Shown: one piece after another, positions 1 through 6,229 of the stretch
How the letters are laid out: each line of letters begins with the position of its first letter
Numbering within the stretch: position 1 is the first letter of the stretch
Source: CAIUMH01 sp037142475
Lineage (GTDB): Bacteria; Actinomycetota; Acidimicrobiia; Acidimicrobiales; RAAP-2
Length of the DNA: 8,356 nucleotides
Direction of reading: 5' to 3'
NCBI GenBank assembly: GCA_037142475.1
Contig: JBAXAR010000088.1
Coordinates: 1 to 8,356 of the forward strand
Translations under genes and position numbers: made by a program
Notes under the pieces: model-generated
Seen by the model: the letters and a program-made list of their open reading frames with translations, nothing else
Told to the model about the DNA's origin: nothing
The model's database searches: none

Positions 1-210
1 GTGGTGCTCGCTGGGAATCAGGAAGTGACCCTGGACGTCGTCGGCGATCGTTCCGCCGTCTGCGTCATCGATGGCGTCACGATCCGAACCCTGGCGCCCG
101 GCCAGCAGATTCGATGCTGGCGAGACGAGCGGTGGCTCAAGGTTGTCACGCTCGCCGAGCGAGGTATCGGGCGCAGGCTTCGAGAGAGTCTTCGCCAGGG
201 GCACGAATAG
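1..210 (+). CDS. nadK: NAD kinase, C-terminal fragment (5' end outside window)
   Basis: These are the last 69 codons of an open frame that enters from the left edge and ends at TAG 208-210. NAD kinase phosphorylates NAD to NADP in the cytoplasm using ATP or polyphosphate. The visible part fits the C-terminal beta-sandwich of the family: a hydrophobic strand followed by VTLDVV, then VCVIDGVTIRTLAPGQQI, where the 'DG...L.PG..I' turn is typical, then WLKVV and a basic C-terminal helix. The catalytic GGDG and NE/D motifs would lie upstream and cannot be checked. Identity is strengthened by position: nadK directly before recN is the known actinobacterial order (ppnK-recN in M. tuberculosis). The GTG codons at the left edge are internal, not starts. 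The stop lies 4 nt before the recN start, so the two are probably co-transcribed. Confidence 0.8.
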   Translation: MVLAGNQEVTLDVVGDRSAVCVIDGVTIRTLAPGQQIRCWRDERWLKVVTLAERGIGRRLRESLRQGHE

Positions 211-214
211 CACC

Positions 215-1819
215 GTGCTGCGTGAGCTTCATGTTGTCGGTCTCGGCGTCATTGATGACTCGACCATCTCATTCGGTCCTGGCCTCACCGCTCTGACAGG
301 CGAGACCGGTGCAGGCAAGACCCTTCTCGTCGATGCCCTTGACCTCGTCCTCGGTGGTCGCACGAAACGAGGACTCGTCCATTCCGATCGCTCAGCGCTG
401 ATCGAAGCGACGTTCATCGACGATGACGGGACCGAAGTCATCGTGGCGCGCGAGATCCCATCCGACGGTCGTTCTCGGGCATGGATTGATGGTCGCATGG
501 CATCGGTGGCGGCACTCGCCGATCGCTCCATCGGGCTCTGCGACATTCACGGTCAGCATGAGCACCATTCACTTCTGGGGCCAGGGGCGATCAGGCGAGC
601 CCTCGATGGATTTGGGCGGCTCGATCCGACCGGCCTCGCCGAGGCCCGGCGCCACCTGCACGACCTCCTCACCGAGCAACACCGTCTTGGTGGAGATGAT
701 GCGTCCATCCAGCGCGAACTCGCCGTCCTCGAGCATCAACTCGATGAGATCGATCGGGCTGGCCTCAGGGATCCCGGGGAACTTGAAAATCTCCTTGAGG
801 AGGCCAAAACACTCTCTGCGGCTGAGTCGCTTCGAGGTTCGATCCTTCGTGGCCTCGCCGTTATCGACGGTGAGGGTGGCGAGTCGCCCAGAGACGCAGT
901 CGCCACCGTCGGCGCTGCTCTTGAGGGCTTCACATCGCTCCGTGATGTGTCCGAGATCCTCGGTGATGCCGAAGCGATGCTCGATGATCTCAGCACAACC
1001 CTCCGGAGCGCAGCAGAGCGAATCGAGGAGGACCCGATGCGCCTCGATGCGGTCAACGACCGGCTGCGACTCCTTCATGATCTCGTCCGCCGCTACGGGC
1101 CGAGTTTGACTGAAGTCATCGCAGAGCGTTCCCGTATCGCTAATGCACTCGATCTCCTCCACGGATCGCTCGACGCTCGAAGTTCTCTGGCGGCGCGCCT
1201 TGAGGTCGCAACAGTTCGGCTCGATAACGAGGAACAAGCAATGGACCAGGCGCGTCAGACCCAAGCCCCGCTCATGGCCGCCGCGTTGCGTTCACAACTT
1301 GGGCTCCTCGCCCTCGGAGGGGCCGAAATCCAGATCGATGTCACCGGGGCCGGAGGCGACGACGTCGAACTCCGGTTCAGCGCAAACCGGGGCCATGCGC
1401 CGCAACCCGTGGCCAAGGTGGCCTCCGGAGGAGAGTTGGCCCGACTCATGCTTGCAATCCGACTCATCCAGCCGGGCGGACCCTCGTCGATGGTCTTCGA
1501 CGAGGTCGATGCCGGGATCGGCGGTGCTGCTGCCAACACCCTGGCTCTCGCTCTTCGTGAGGTTTCATCGGCGGGGCAAGTCCTCGTCGTGACGCACTTG
1601 GCTCAGGTCGCAGCACAAGCAGCCCGCCAGATTGTGGTGGCGAAGGTCGACCAAGGCTCGACGACCCACGCATCGGCGAGACTCGTGGAGGGCGAGGAGC
1701 GAATTGGTGAGATCGCGCGCATGCTTTCCGGCCATCCCGAGAGCCCAGCTGCTCGGCAACATGCCAGTGAACTTCTGAGCTCCGCTGGAGGATCTGTGGC
1801 GCCCGGCCGATTGGTCTAA
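215..1819 (+). CDS. recN: DNA repair protein RecN (SMC-like ATPase)
   Basis: RecN is a cytoplasmic SMC-like ATPase recruited early to double-strand breaks, where it helps hold and align DNA for RecA-dependent repair. The predicted product is 534 aa (family about 550). Visible motifs: Walker A GETGAGKT at residues 29-36, a DIHGQHEH motif at 110-117 (the RecN 'HGQH' segment), an extended helical and charged arm from about 130 to 370, the ABC signature SGGE at 404-407, Walker B MVFDEVDAG near 426-434, and the H-loop VVTHLAQVAAQA with His461. All ATPase motifs are intact. I chose the GTG at 215 because the protein then begins VLRELHVVGLGVIDD, matching the usual MLxELxIxNxxLI start. The frame is open upstream to 71, but that part overlaps nadK and has no RecN-like residues. 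No strong ribosome binding site is seen, so translation may be coupled to nadK. Confidence 0.95.
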   Translation: MLRELHVVGLGVIDDSTISFGPGLTALTGETGAGKTLLVDALDLVLGGRTKRGLVHSDRSALIEATFIDDDGTEVIVAREIPSDGRSRAWIDGRMASVAALADRSIGLCDIHGQHEHHSLLGPGAIRRALDGFGRLDPTGLAEARRHLHDLLTEQHRLGGDDASIQRELAVLEHQLDEIDRAGLRDPGELENLLEEAKTLSAAESLRGSILRGLAVIDGEGGESPRDAVATVGAALEGFTSLRDVSEILGDAEAMLDDLSTTLRSAAERIEEDPMRLDAVNDRLRLLHDLVRRYGPSLTEVIAERSRIANALDLLHGSLDARSSLAARLEVATVRLDNEEQAMDQARQTQAPLMAAALRSQLGLLALGGAEIQIDVTGAGGDDVELRFSANRGHAPQPVAKVASGGELARLMLAIRLIQPGGPSSMVFDEVDAGIGGAAANTLALALREVSSAGQVLVVTHLAQVAAQAARQIVVAKVDQGSTTHASARLVEGEERIGEIARMLSGHPESPAARQHASELLSSAGGSVAPGRLV

Positions 1820-1860
1820 CCTGAGGTTCCAGTGAAGAACCCTGGGATGAGAGACATGAA
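1817..1860 (+). promoter_or_regulatory. Candidate pyrG promoter and short leader with mutually exclusive hairpins
   Basis: A TANNNT -10-like hexamer, TAACCT, sits at 1817-1822, overlapping the recN stop. No convincing -35 is seen. Transcription from it would start near 1829 and give a leader of about 32 nt. Three short pairings compete here: AACCT/AGGTT (1818-1822 with 1824-1828), GGTTC/GAACC (1825-1829 with 1837-1841, 7-nt loop) and CCAG/CTGG (1829-1832 with 1842-1845). No U-tract follows, so this is not a normal terminator. GAGAG at 1849-1853 could act as a weak ribosome binding site 7 nt before the GTG. The call is tentative, since read-through from nadK-recN is equally possible. Confidence 0.3.
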
Positions 1861-3504
1861 GTGAGCAAGTACATCTTTGTGACCGGCGGAGTCTCGAGTT
1901 CGCTCGGCAAAGGACTCACCGCCTCATCGCTTGGGCGTCTCTTGAAGCTTCGTGGGCTTCGAATCACGATGTGCAAACTCGATCCCTATATCAATGTGGA
2001 TCCAGGGACAATGAACCCGGGGGAGCATGGCGAGGTCTTCGTGACCGACGATGGCGGGGAGACCGATCTCGATCTCGGTCACTACGAACGGTTCATTGAT
2101 GAGAGCCTCAATCGGAACTCCAACACAACGACTGGATCGATCTATTCGTCTGTGATTGCCAAGGAGCGACGGGGCGACTATCTCGGCAAGACCGTTCAGG
2201 TCATTCCGCATGTCACCGATGAGATCAAGGAGCGCATCAAGCGCCTCGCCACTGATGACCTCGACGTCGTCATCGTCGAGATCGGTGGCACCGTCGGAGA
2301 CATCGAGATCGTCCCGTTCGTCGAGGCGATCCGCCAGTTCCGTCGAGATGTTGGTCGCGACAACGTCTGCTACGTCCACCTGACGTTGGTGCCCTATCTC
2401 GCCCCGTCGGGAGAGCAAAAGACCAAGCCCACGCAGCACTCGGTGACCGAGTTGCGAAGTCGGGGTATCCAGCCCGACGTCATTGTCTGTCGGAGTGACC
2501 AGCCCATCTCGGAGTCGCTGAAACGCAAGATCTCCCTTCTGTGTGACGTGCCCATCGAGGCAGTGATTTCCGCCATCGATGCTCCGAGCATCTACGAGAT
2601 CCCCCTCGTGATGTATGAAGAAGGCCTCGATAGGATCGTCTGCGACACCCTGCAATTGGACATCAGCCAGCGACCCATTGACCTTTCTGGATGGGAAGCT
2701 CTCGTCAACCGTGTCGAAAACCTCGACCGTTCTGTACGAATCGGGATTGTCGGTAAGTACGTGACCATGTCGGACTCGTACCTCTCGATCGTCGAGGCGC
2801 TCCGACATTCAGGTTTCCACTTTGGCTCACGCATCGAGTTTGACTGGATCGACGCCGAGAAGGTCCCGGGGGAGATCAGGGAGGATCGCCTCACCAAGCT
2901 CGACGGGATCGTGATCCCCGGCGGCTTCGGCGAGCGCGGTATCGAGGGAATGATCGCCGCGGCCCACATTGCCCGCGAACACTCGATCCCACTCCTCGGC
3001 ATCTGCCTCGGCATGCAGGTCATGGTGGTTGAGACCGCCAGAAATACCGCAGGCCTTGAGGGTGCGAACTCCACGGAATTCGACCGATTGACGCCGAGCC
3101 CAGTCATTGACCTCATGGCGGACCAGGCAGATGTCTCGGACCTCGGGGGCACCATGCGACTCGGCGCCTATCCCGCCATGCTTACTCCGGGCACCAAGGT
3201 CGCATCACTTTACGGGGCAGTAGTTGCCTCCGAGCGCCACCGTCACCGCTATGAGTTCAACAGCCGCTTCCGGACTCGTCTTGAGGAAGCCGGTTTGGTC
3301 TGCTCAGGGAACTCTCCGGATGGTCGGCTCGTCGAATTCATCGAGAGGGTTGATCACCCATTCTTCGTCGGGACTCAAGCGCATCCAGAGTTCAAGTCGC
3401 GACCCGACCGCCCGCACCCGCTCTTCACCGGCCTTATCGAAGCGGCTCTGAGCCGTGCCGAGGGGCGAGACCCCCACCTGATCAGCCTCGACGCAGTCAC
3501 GTAG
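1861..3504 (+). CDS. pyrG: CTP synthase (glutamine-hydrolysing)
   Basis: CTP synthase makes CTP from UTP, ATP and glutamine-derived ammonia, the last step of de novo cytidine nucleotide synthesis, in the cytoplasm. The 547-aa length is typical. The N-terminal amidoligase domain (about 1-270) shows the P-loop region VTGGVSSSLGKG at 7-18, then KLDPYINVDPGTMNPGEHGEVFVTDDG, VIPHVTDEIK, VEIGGTVGDIE and GEQKTKPTQHSV. The C-terminal class I glutamine amidotransferase domain (about 290-540) has the PGGFGERG oxyanion strand, the nucleophile in GICLGMQ (Cys382), and AHPEF giving His508 and Glu510, so the triad is complete. The start is GTG 1861, giving MSKYIFVTGG; there is no in-frame upstream alternative. 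An out-of-frame ATG at 1856 opens a two-codon frame that ends over this start. The stop lies 10 nt before the Nudix gene, as in the mycobacterial pyrG-Rv1700 pair. Confidence 0.98.
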   Translation: MSKYIFVTGGVSSSLGKGLTASSLGRLLKLRGLRITMCKLDPYINVDPGTMNPGEHGEVFVTDDGGETDLDLGHYERFIDESLNRNSNTTTGSIYSSVIAKERRGDYLGKTVQVIPHVTDEIKERIKRLATDDLDVVIVEIGGTVGDIEIVPFVEAIRQFRRDVGRDNVCYVHLTLVPYLAPSGEQKTKPTQHSVTELRSRGIQPDVIVCRSDQPISESLKRKISLLCDVPIEAVISAIDAPSIYEIPLVMYEEGLDRIVCDTLQLDISQRPIDLSGWEALVNRVENLDRSVRIGIVGKYVTMSDSYLSIVEALRHSGFHFGSRIEFDWIDAEKVPGEIREDRLTKLDGIVIPGGFGERGIEGMIAAAHIAREHSIPLLGICLGMQVMVVETARNTAGLEGANSTEFDRLTPSPVIDLMADQADVSDLGGTMRLGAYPAMLTPGTKVASLYGAVVASERHRHRYEFNSRFRTRLEEAGLVCSGNSPDGRLVEFIERVDHPFFVGTQAHPEFKSRPDRPHPLFTGLIEAALSRAEGRDPHLISLDAVT

Positions 3505-3514
3505 GCATCACGCT

Positions 3515-4054
3515 ATGACCGAGTTCGAACACGTTCGGGCCGAAACGCTGTTCTCCGGCTTTGTCTTTGATGTGGAGCGACGACACCTCTCCGCTGACGG
3601 AGTCGCGTTCACTCGGGAAATCGTGGTGCATCCCGGTGCCGTCGCTATCGTCGCCGTCGACGACCAGAACAGGGTGGTTCTCCTTGAGCAGTACCGAGCC
3701 TCAATCGGACAGCGACAACTAGAGATTCCGGCGGGAACCTGTGACGTCCTCGGCGAAGAATTACAAGCCACGGCTATTCGGGAGCTCATCGAGGAAACCG
3801 GCTTCGAGCCGGCAGTAGTGACCGAACTGGGTTCGTTCTACAACTCCTCCGGCTACTGCAATCAAAAGACCGTGGTCTTCCTTGCCACCTCGCTGAAGGA
3901 GATTGGGCGAGCGCCGGCAGGTCCCGAAGAAATCGACTCCACTGTCCATCTTGTGGATCTCGCCGAAGCGGTAGCCATGGTTGGTTCGGGACAGATTCTC
4001 GAGGGAACGGCTGCCTTCGGTCTTCTCATGGCCGCTCGTGCCTATGGGCTCTGA
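3515..4054 (+). CDS. Nudix hydrolase, ADP-ribose pyrophosphatase-like
   Basis: The product is 179 aa, slightly shorter than the roughly 207-aa mycobacterial homologue Rv1700 and E. coli NudF. These enzymes cleave ADP-ribose to AMP and ribose-5-phosphate with divalent metal and prevent its accumulation. The Nudix box runs from Gly74 to Phe97: PAG at 72-74, Glu81, then RELIEETG at 89-96, holding the metal-binding glutamates Glu90, Glu93 and Glu94. The spacing between the first Gly and Glu81 is six residues rather than the canonical five, an extended form I recall from actinobacterial ADP-ribose pyrophosphatases. Before it, HPGAVAIVAVDDQNRVVLLEQYR is the usual NudF-type beta-strand and RQLEIPAG entry. 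The ATG at 3515 has no clear ribosome binding site and lies 10 nt after pyrG. The gene overlaps xerD by 11 nt. The substrate is inferred from family and neighbourhood; other NDP-sugars are possible. Confidence 0.88.
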   Translation: MTEFEHVRAETLFSGFVFDVERRHLSADGVAFTREIVVHPGAVAIVAVDDQNRVVLLEQYRASIGQRQLEIPAGTCDVLGEELQATAIRELIEETGFEPAVVTELGSFYNSSGYCNQKTVVFLATSLKEIGRAPAGPEEIDSTVHLVDLAEAVAMVGSGQILEGTAAFGLLMAARAYGL

Positions 4055-4970
4055 GCGCCCTCGCGAGACCGAGATCGAGCGCTTCTTGGACTTCCTTCTC
4101 GTCGAGCGTGGACGGTCCCCCAAGACAATCCGCAGTTACCGCTCCGACCTGGTGGCCTTCGATGCGTATCTCGTCGCCAACCGGGTTTCGGTGCCAAGCG
4201 CGACACCAGCCGAGATTGACTCCTACCTTGAACATCTGAGGGCCCGAGGACTCGCCGCCGCTTCCGTCGCTCGATCTCGATCGTCCATCAGGGGCCTCTA
4301 CCAATTCCTGGTCGATGAGGGTCACGCCACAACAGATCCAAGTAGTCGGATCGCATCCGTACGAATTCCCTCCCGCCTCCCCAAGGCGCTCCGCGAGGAT
4401 CAGGTGGCGGCGTTGATCGACGGCGTGAATGGCGACGATCCATTGTCGCTTCGAGATCGAGCCATACTCGAGCTGCTCTATGGCACTGGGGCCCGAGTCA
4501 CTGAGGCCGTCGACCTTGATCTCGACGCTCTCGCCTACGACGAAGGCCTCCTGCGGGTCCGCGGCAAGGGAGACAAGGAGCGACTCGTTCCCGTCGGTCG
4601 GGCAACTCAAGCAGCACTCGCACGGTGGCTTAGCCACGAAGGACGCGACCGACTCGTCAATTCCAGTGACGGTCGGGCAGCCGACGGAGCAGTCTTCGTG
4701 AACACCAAGGGACGCAGGATCACCCGGCAAGGGATCCACCTCATGGTCTCAACCAGGGCCAGGAGGGCTGGACTCACCACGGCGGTGAGTCCCCACATTC
4801 TGCGGCACTCGTGCGCCACGCACATGCTGGCCCACGGCGCCGACGTCCGAGTCGTCCAAGAACTTCTGGGGCACGCGTCCGTAGCGACAACTCAGCTCTA
4901 CACCAAGGTGACGACCGAGCACCTTGTCCGGGCCTACCGAGATGCCCACCCTCGAGCCCGGGGTGAGTGA
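4044..4970 (+). CDS. xerD: Tyrosine site-specific recombinase XerD
   Basis: XerD acts with XerC at the dif site to resolve chromosome dimers before cell division. The predicted 308 aa fits the family (about 300). The N-terminal SAM-like core-binding domain (about 10-95) includes FLDFLLVERGRSPKTIRSYRSDL. The C-terminal catalytic domain carries the full active site: Arg151 (GTGARVTE), Lys175 (RGKGDKER), His251 and Arg254 (SPHILRHS), His277 (LLGHAS) and nucleophile Tyr286 (TQLYTKV). The spacing matches that of E. coli XerD (R148, K172, H244, R247, H270, Y279), so the enzyme should be active. ATG 4044 was chosen as the start; GTG 4038 is in frame and possible. Upstream starts near 3981 would bury the start deep in the Nudix gene. 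The 11-nt overlap with that gene suggests translational coupling. XerD rather than XerC is preferred from its position after pyrG-Nudix, as in mycobacteria. Confidence 0.93.
   Translation: MGSERPRETEIERFLDFLLVERGRSPKTIRSYRSDLVAFDAYLVANRVSVPSATPAEIDSYLEHLRARGLAAASVARSRSSIRGLYQFLVDEGHATTDPSSRIASVRIPSRLPKALREDQVAALIDGVNGDDPLSLRDRAILELLYGTGARVTEAVDLDLDALAYDEGLLRVRGKGDKERLVPVGRATQAALARWLSHEGRDRLVNSSDGRAADGAVFVNTKGRRITRQGIHLMVSTRARRAGLTTAVSPHILRHSCATHMLAHGADVRVVQELLGHASVATTQLYTKVTTEHLVRAYRDAHPRARGE
4770..4792. repeat. Perfect 9-bp inverted repeat inside xerD
   Basis: GGACTCACC (4770-4778) and GGTGAGTCC (4784-4792) are exact reverse complements separated by the 5-nt loop ACGGC. In mRNA this would form a strong GC-rich hairpin. 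It lies within the xerD reading frame just before the codons for the HxxR active-site motif. There is no U-tract, so an intrinsic terminator is unlikely. It may be chance: a 9-bp stem with a short loop is expected a few tenths of a time in a window this size. Confidence 0.6.
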
Positions 4971-5003
4971 GATCAAGCGGCCCAGACCATCTAGGCTGTT
5001 GCG
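4967..5003 (+). promoter_or_regulatory. Leaderless promoter for the zinc-finger gene
   Basis: The -10 element TAGGCT (4992-4997) stands 6 nt before the ATG at 5004, the distance at which RNA polymerase would start at the A of the start codon. No ribosome binding site is present, in keeping with a leaderless transcript, which is common in actinobacteria. A weak -35 candidate GTGAGA (4967-4972, spacer 19) overlaps the xerD stop. The same arrangement occurs before trpS and scpA in this window, which strengthens the call. Confidence 0.6.
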
Positions 5004-5342
5004 ATGGTCACACCGAGCGAACTTCACGCAGCCAAGGCTGAACTCGAGGCAGAACGATTGCGTCTGCGCTCGGAACTGGTCGAGCTGGGGTTCGGAGACG
5101 ATGGTGGCCTGAACTACGACGCCAACTTCGCCGACACCTCCCAGGTGACTGCCGAGCGAGGCGAAGCAGAGGCCCTGGCCGGTGAACTCAAGGATGCCTT
5201 GAGCGACATTGAGGCAGCACTCATTCGTATCGATGCAGGCACCTACGGTGTCTGCGATCGCTGCGGCGCGGTGATCCCCCAGGCTCGCCTCGAGGCCATG
5301 CCCATGGCGCATCGCTGTATTGCCTGCGCCACTGCAGCCTGA
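5004..5342 (+). CDS. DksA/TraR-family C4 zinc-finger protein
   Basis: This is a 112-aa soluble protein. The N-terminal half (about 5-75) is an Ala/Glu/Leu/Arg-rich coiled-coil hairpin. The C-terminal part holds a C4 zinc finger, CDRCG (Cys84, Cys87) and RCIAC (Cys105, Cys108), preceded by the family phrase RIDAGTYGVCDRCG and with IPQARLEAMPMAHRC between the pairs. DksA-type proteins enter the secondary channel of RNA polymerase and change promoter open-complex stability. Here the coiled-coil tip reads NFADTSQVTAERGE, without the DxxDxA motif of true DksA, so DksA-like ppGpp synergy should not be assumed. The actinobacterial members of this family have no settled function that I know of. The start is ATG 5004, fixed by the leaderless -10 element. 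The gene ends 36 nt before the membrane protein and probably shares its transcript. Confidence 0.85.
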   Translation: MVTPSELHAAKAELEAERLRLRSELVELGFGDDGGLNYDANFADTSQVTAERGEAEALAGELKDALSDIEAALIRIDAGTYGVCDRCGAVIPQARLEAMPMAHRCIACATAA

Positions 5343-5378
5343 CGGCCGCAGCACTTCTCGGCCGTGCCGACAGGGCCC

Positions 5379-6092
5379 ATGCTTCGATCCCGTCAAGCAG
5401 TCATCGCCGCTCTCGGTGGGGCTTTGGTGGTTGCCCTTATTGCCACCGGGCGAATCTCACGCAATGAGACCATCGCCTATGTGGTTCTGATCCCAGCCGT
5501 TCTCCTCCATGAATTGGCGAAGCGAATCGCTAGCCGACTGCTCGTCGATCGCGCGTCAGGGGCCAGTGGTCACCCCTCGCTCTCGCTTCGAGCCACCATC
5601 GACCCAATCGGCACCCTTCTTGTTCCCGCACTCCTCCTGCTCGGCGGCGTCGGTCTGTTCGGCTGGGCCCGGCGATCGGTCACTCCTGCCACGGGTTTGC
5701 GATGGCGGCGAGATATCCCAGTTCTTGTGGCCCTGACGGGTGTCGTCGTCAGCCTCCTGATGCTGATTCCCGCTGCTCTCATCTTCAGTGCAGCCCAAGG
5801 TTCCAGCCTCGAGGCCGGTAGGCCACTTCTGGCAACGGTTGCCTATTTCTTTGGCCTGGCGAATCTGTGGATTGGCCTAGTGAACCTGATTCCGATACCA
5901 CCACTCGATGGCTGCGTGGTACTTGAGAGGTTCCTTCCGACCCGAGCGTGGCCTCGATACCTGAAGGTTCGGCCCTATCTGCTGGCCGGTTTCATCGGGG
6001 TGATTTTCATTGACGTCTCGCTGCACTTCGGGATTGTGAACTCCGTGACGATTGCCCTCTCCAACCTATGGGGCTCAATCCTCGGGCTCTAG
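5379..6092 (+). CDS. M50 (site-2 protease)-fold membrane protein, probably catalytically inactive
   Basis: The predicted product is 237 aa with about six hydrophobic segments (roughly 7-23, 31-47, 77-97, 113-137, 151-172 and 191-215), so it is an integral membrane protein. The M50B family outline is recognisable: HE in the second segment (His44-Glu45), IDPIGTLLVP at 74-83, FGWA at 94-97, and NLIPIPPLDG with the aspartate ligand Asp177. Two catalytic features are broken. HExxH reads HELAK, with Lys48 in place of the second zinc-binding histidine, and the AGPxxN segment reads TGVVVS at 120-125. Proteolysis by the usual mechanism is therefore doubtful. ATG 5379 is preferred; GTG 5364 is in frame and would add five residues. 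Neither has a good ribosome binding site. As I recall, M50-trpS-scpA-scpB neighbourhoods also occur in some Firmicutes, which supports the family call. The frame itself is intact, so this is not a decaying pseudogene. Confidence 0.8.
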   Translation: MLRSRQAVIAALGGALVVALIATGRISRNETIAYVVLIPAVLLHELAKRIASRLLVDRASGASGHPSLSLRATIDPIGTLLVPALLLLGGVGLFGWARRSVTPATGLRWRRDIPVLVALTGVVVSLLMLIPAALIFSAAQGSSLEAGRPLLATVAYFFGLANLWIGLVNLIPIPPLDGCVVLERFLPTRAWPRYLKVRPYLLAGFIGVIFIDVSLHFGIVNSVTIALSNLWGSILGL

Positions 6093-6229
6093 GAGAACCC
6101 ACCAGAGGCCCCGTCCTCGTCGTCGCTCTCGTCACGAGGTTCGCTGGGCGATCCGGTCAGGCATCGGTTTCTCAGATCACCGAGGACGTTCAGCAGGCTC
6201 GAAGTCCGGATCTTGCCCAGAACGACGGG
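6093..6229. other. Convergent spacer between the M50-like gene and trpS
   Basis: This 137-bp stretch separates two genes that end toward each other. The best hairpin is CCTCGT (6115-6120) with ACGAGG (6134-6139), a 6-bp stem and 13-nt loop, with no T-tract on either strand. It is at most a weak candidate for a bidirectional terminator. Read on the minus strand in the trpS frame, the spacer stays open for 46 codons after the trpS TGA, until a TAG at 6091-6089, but no start codon or family resemblance supports a gene. Confidence 0.4.

Noticed and set aside
71..214. Upstream in-frame extension of recN to ATG 71
   Set aside because: It overlaps the nadK 3' end, and the family N-terminus begins exactly at GTG 215.
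569..1264. Minus-strand open frame of 231 codons antisense to recN
   Set aside because: Mirror of the real recN frame, no recognisable domain or start signal.
1422..1431. Palindrome CCTCCGGAGG with an embedded ribosome-binding-like GGAGG
   Set aside because: It encodes the invariant SGGE signature of RecN and no suitable start codon in an independent gene follows it.
1924..2808. Long open frame (294 codons) on the minus strand, antisense to pyrG
   Set aside because: It lies wholly inside a highly conserved gene, its product is low-complexity Asp/Val/Leu-rich without family motifs, and such antisense frames are expected from GC-rich codon bias.
4026..4739. Minus-strand open frame of 237 codons antisense to xerD
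   Set aside because: The sense frame carries all six XerD active-site residues; the antisense product shows no family features.
4770..4792. Considered as a dif-like or Xer recombination site within xerD
   Set aside because: dif sites have two 11-bp arms around a 6-bp spacer with a recognisable consensus. This is a 9-5-9 inverted repeat inside coding DNA without that consensus.
6089..6229. In-frame 46-codon extension of trpS beyond its TGA, ending in an acidic Ser/Gly-rich tail
   Set aside because: TrpS is already full length at the TGA, and an open run of 46 codons is not rare at this GC content. Stop read-through would need support from conservation.
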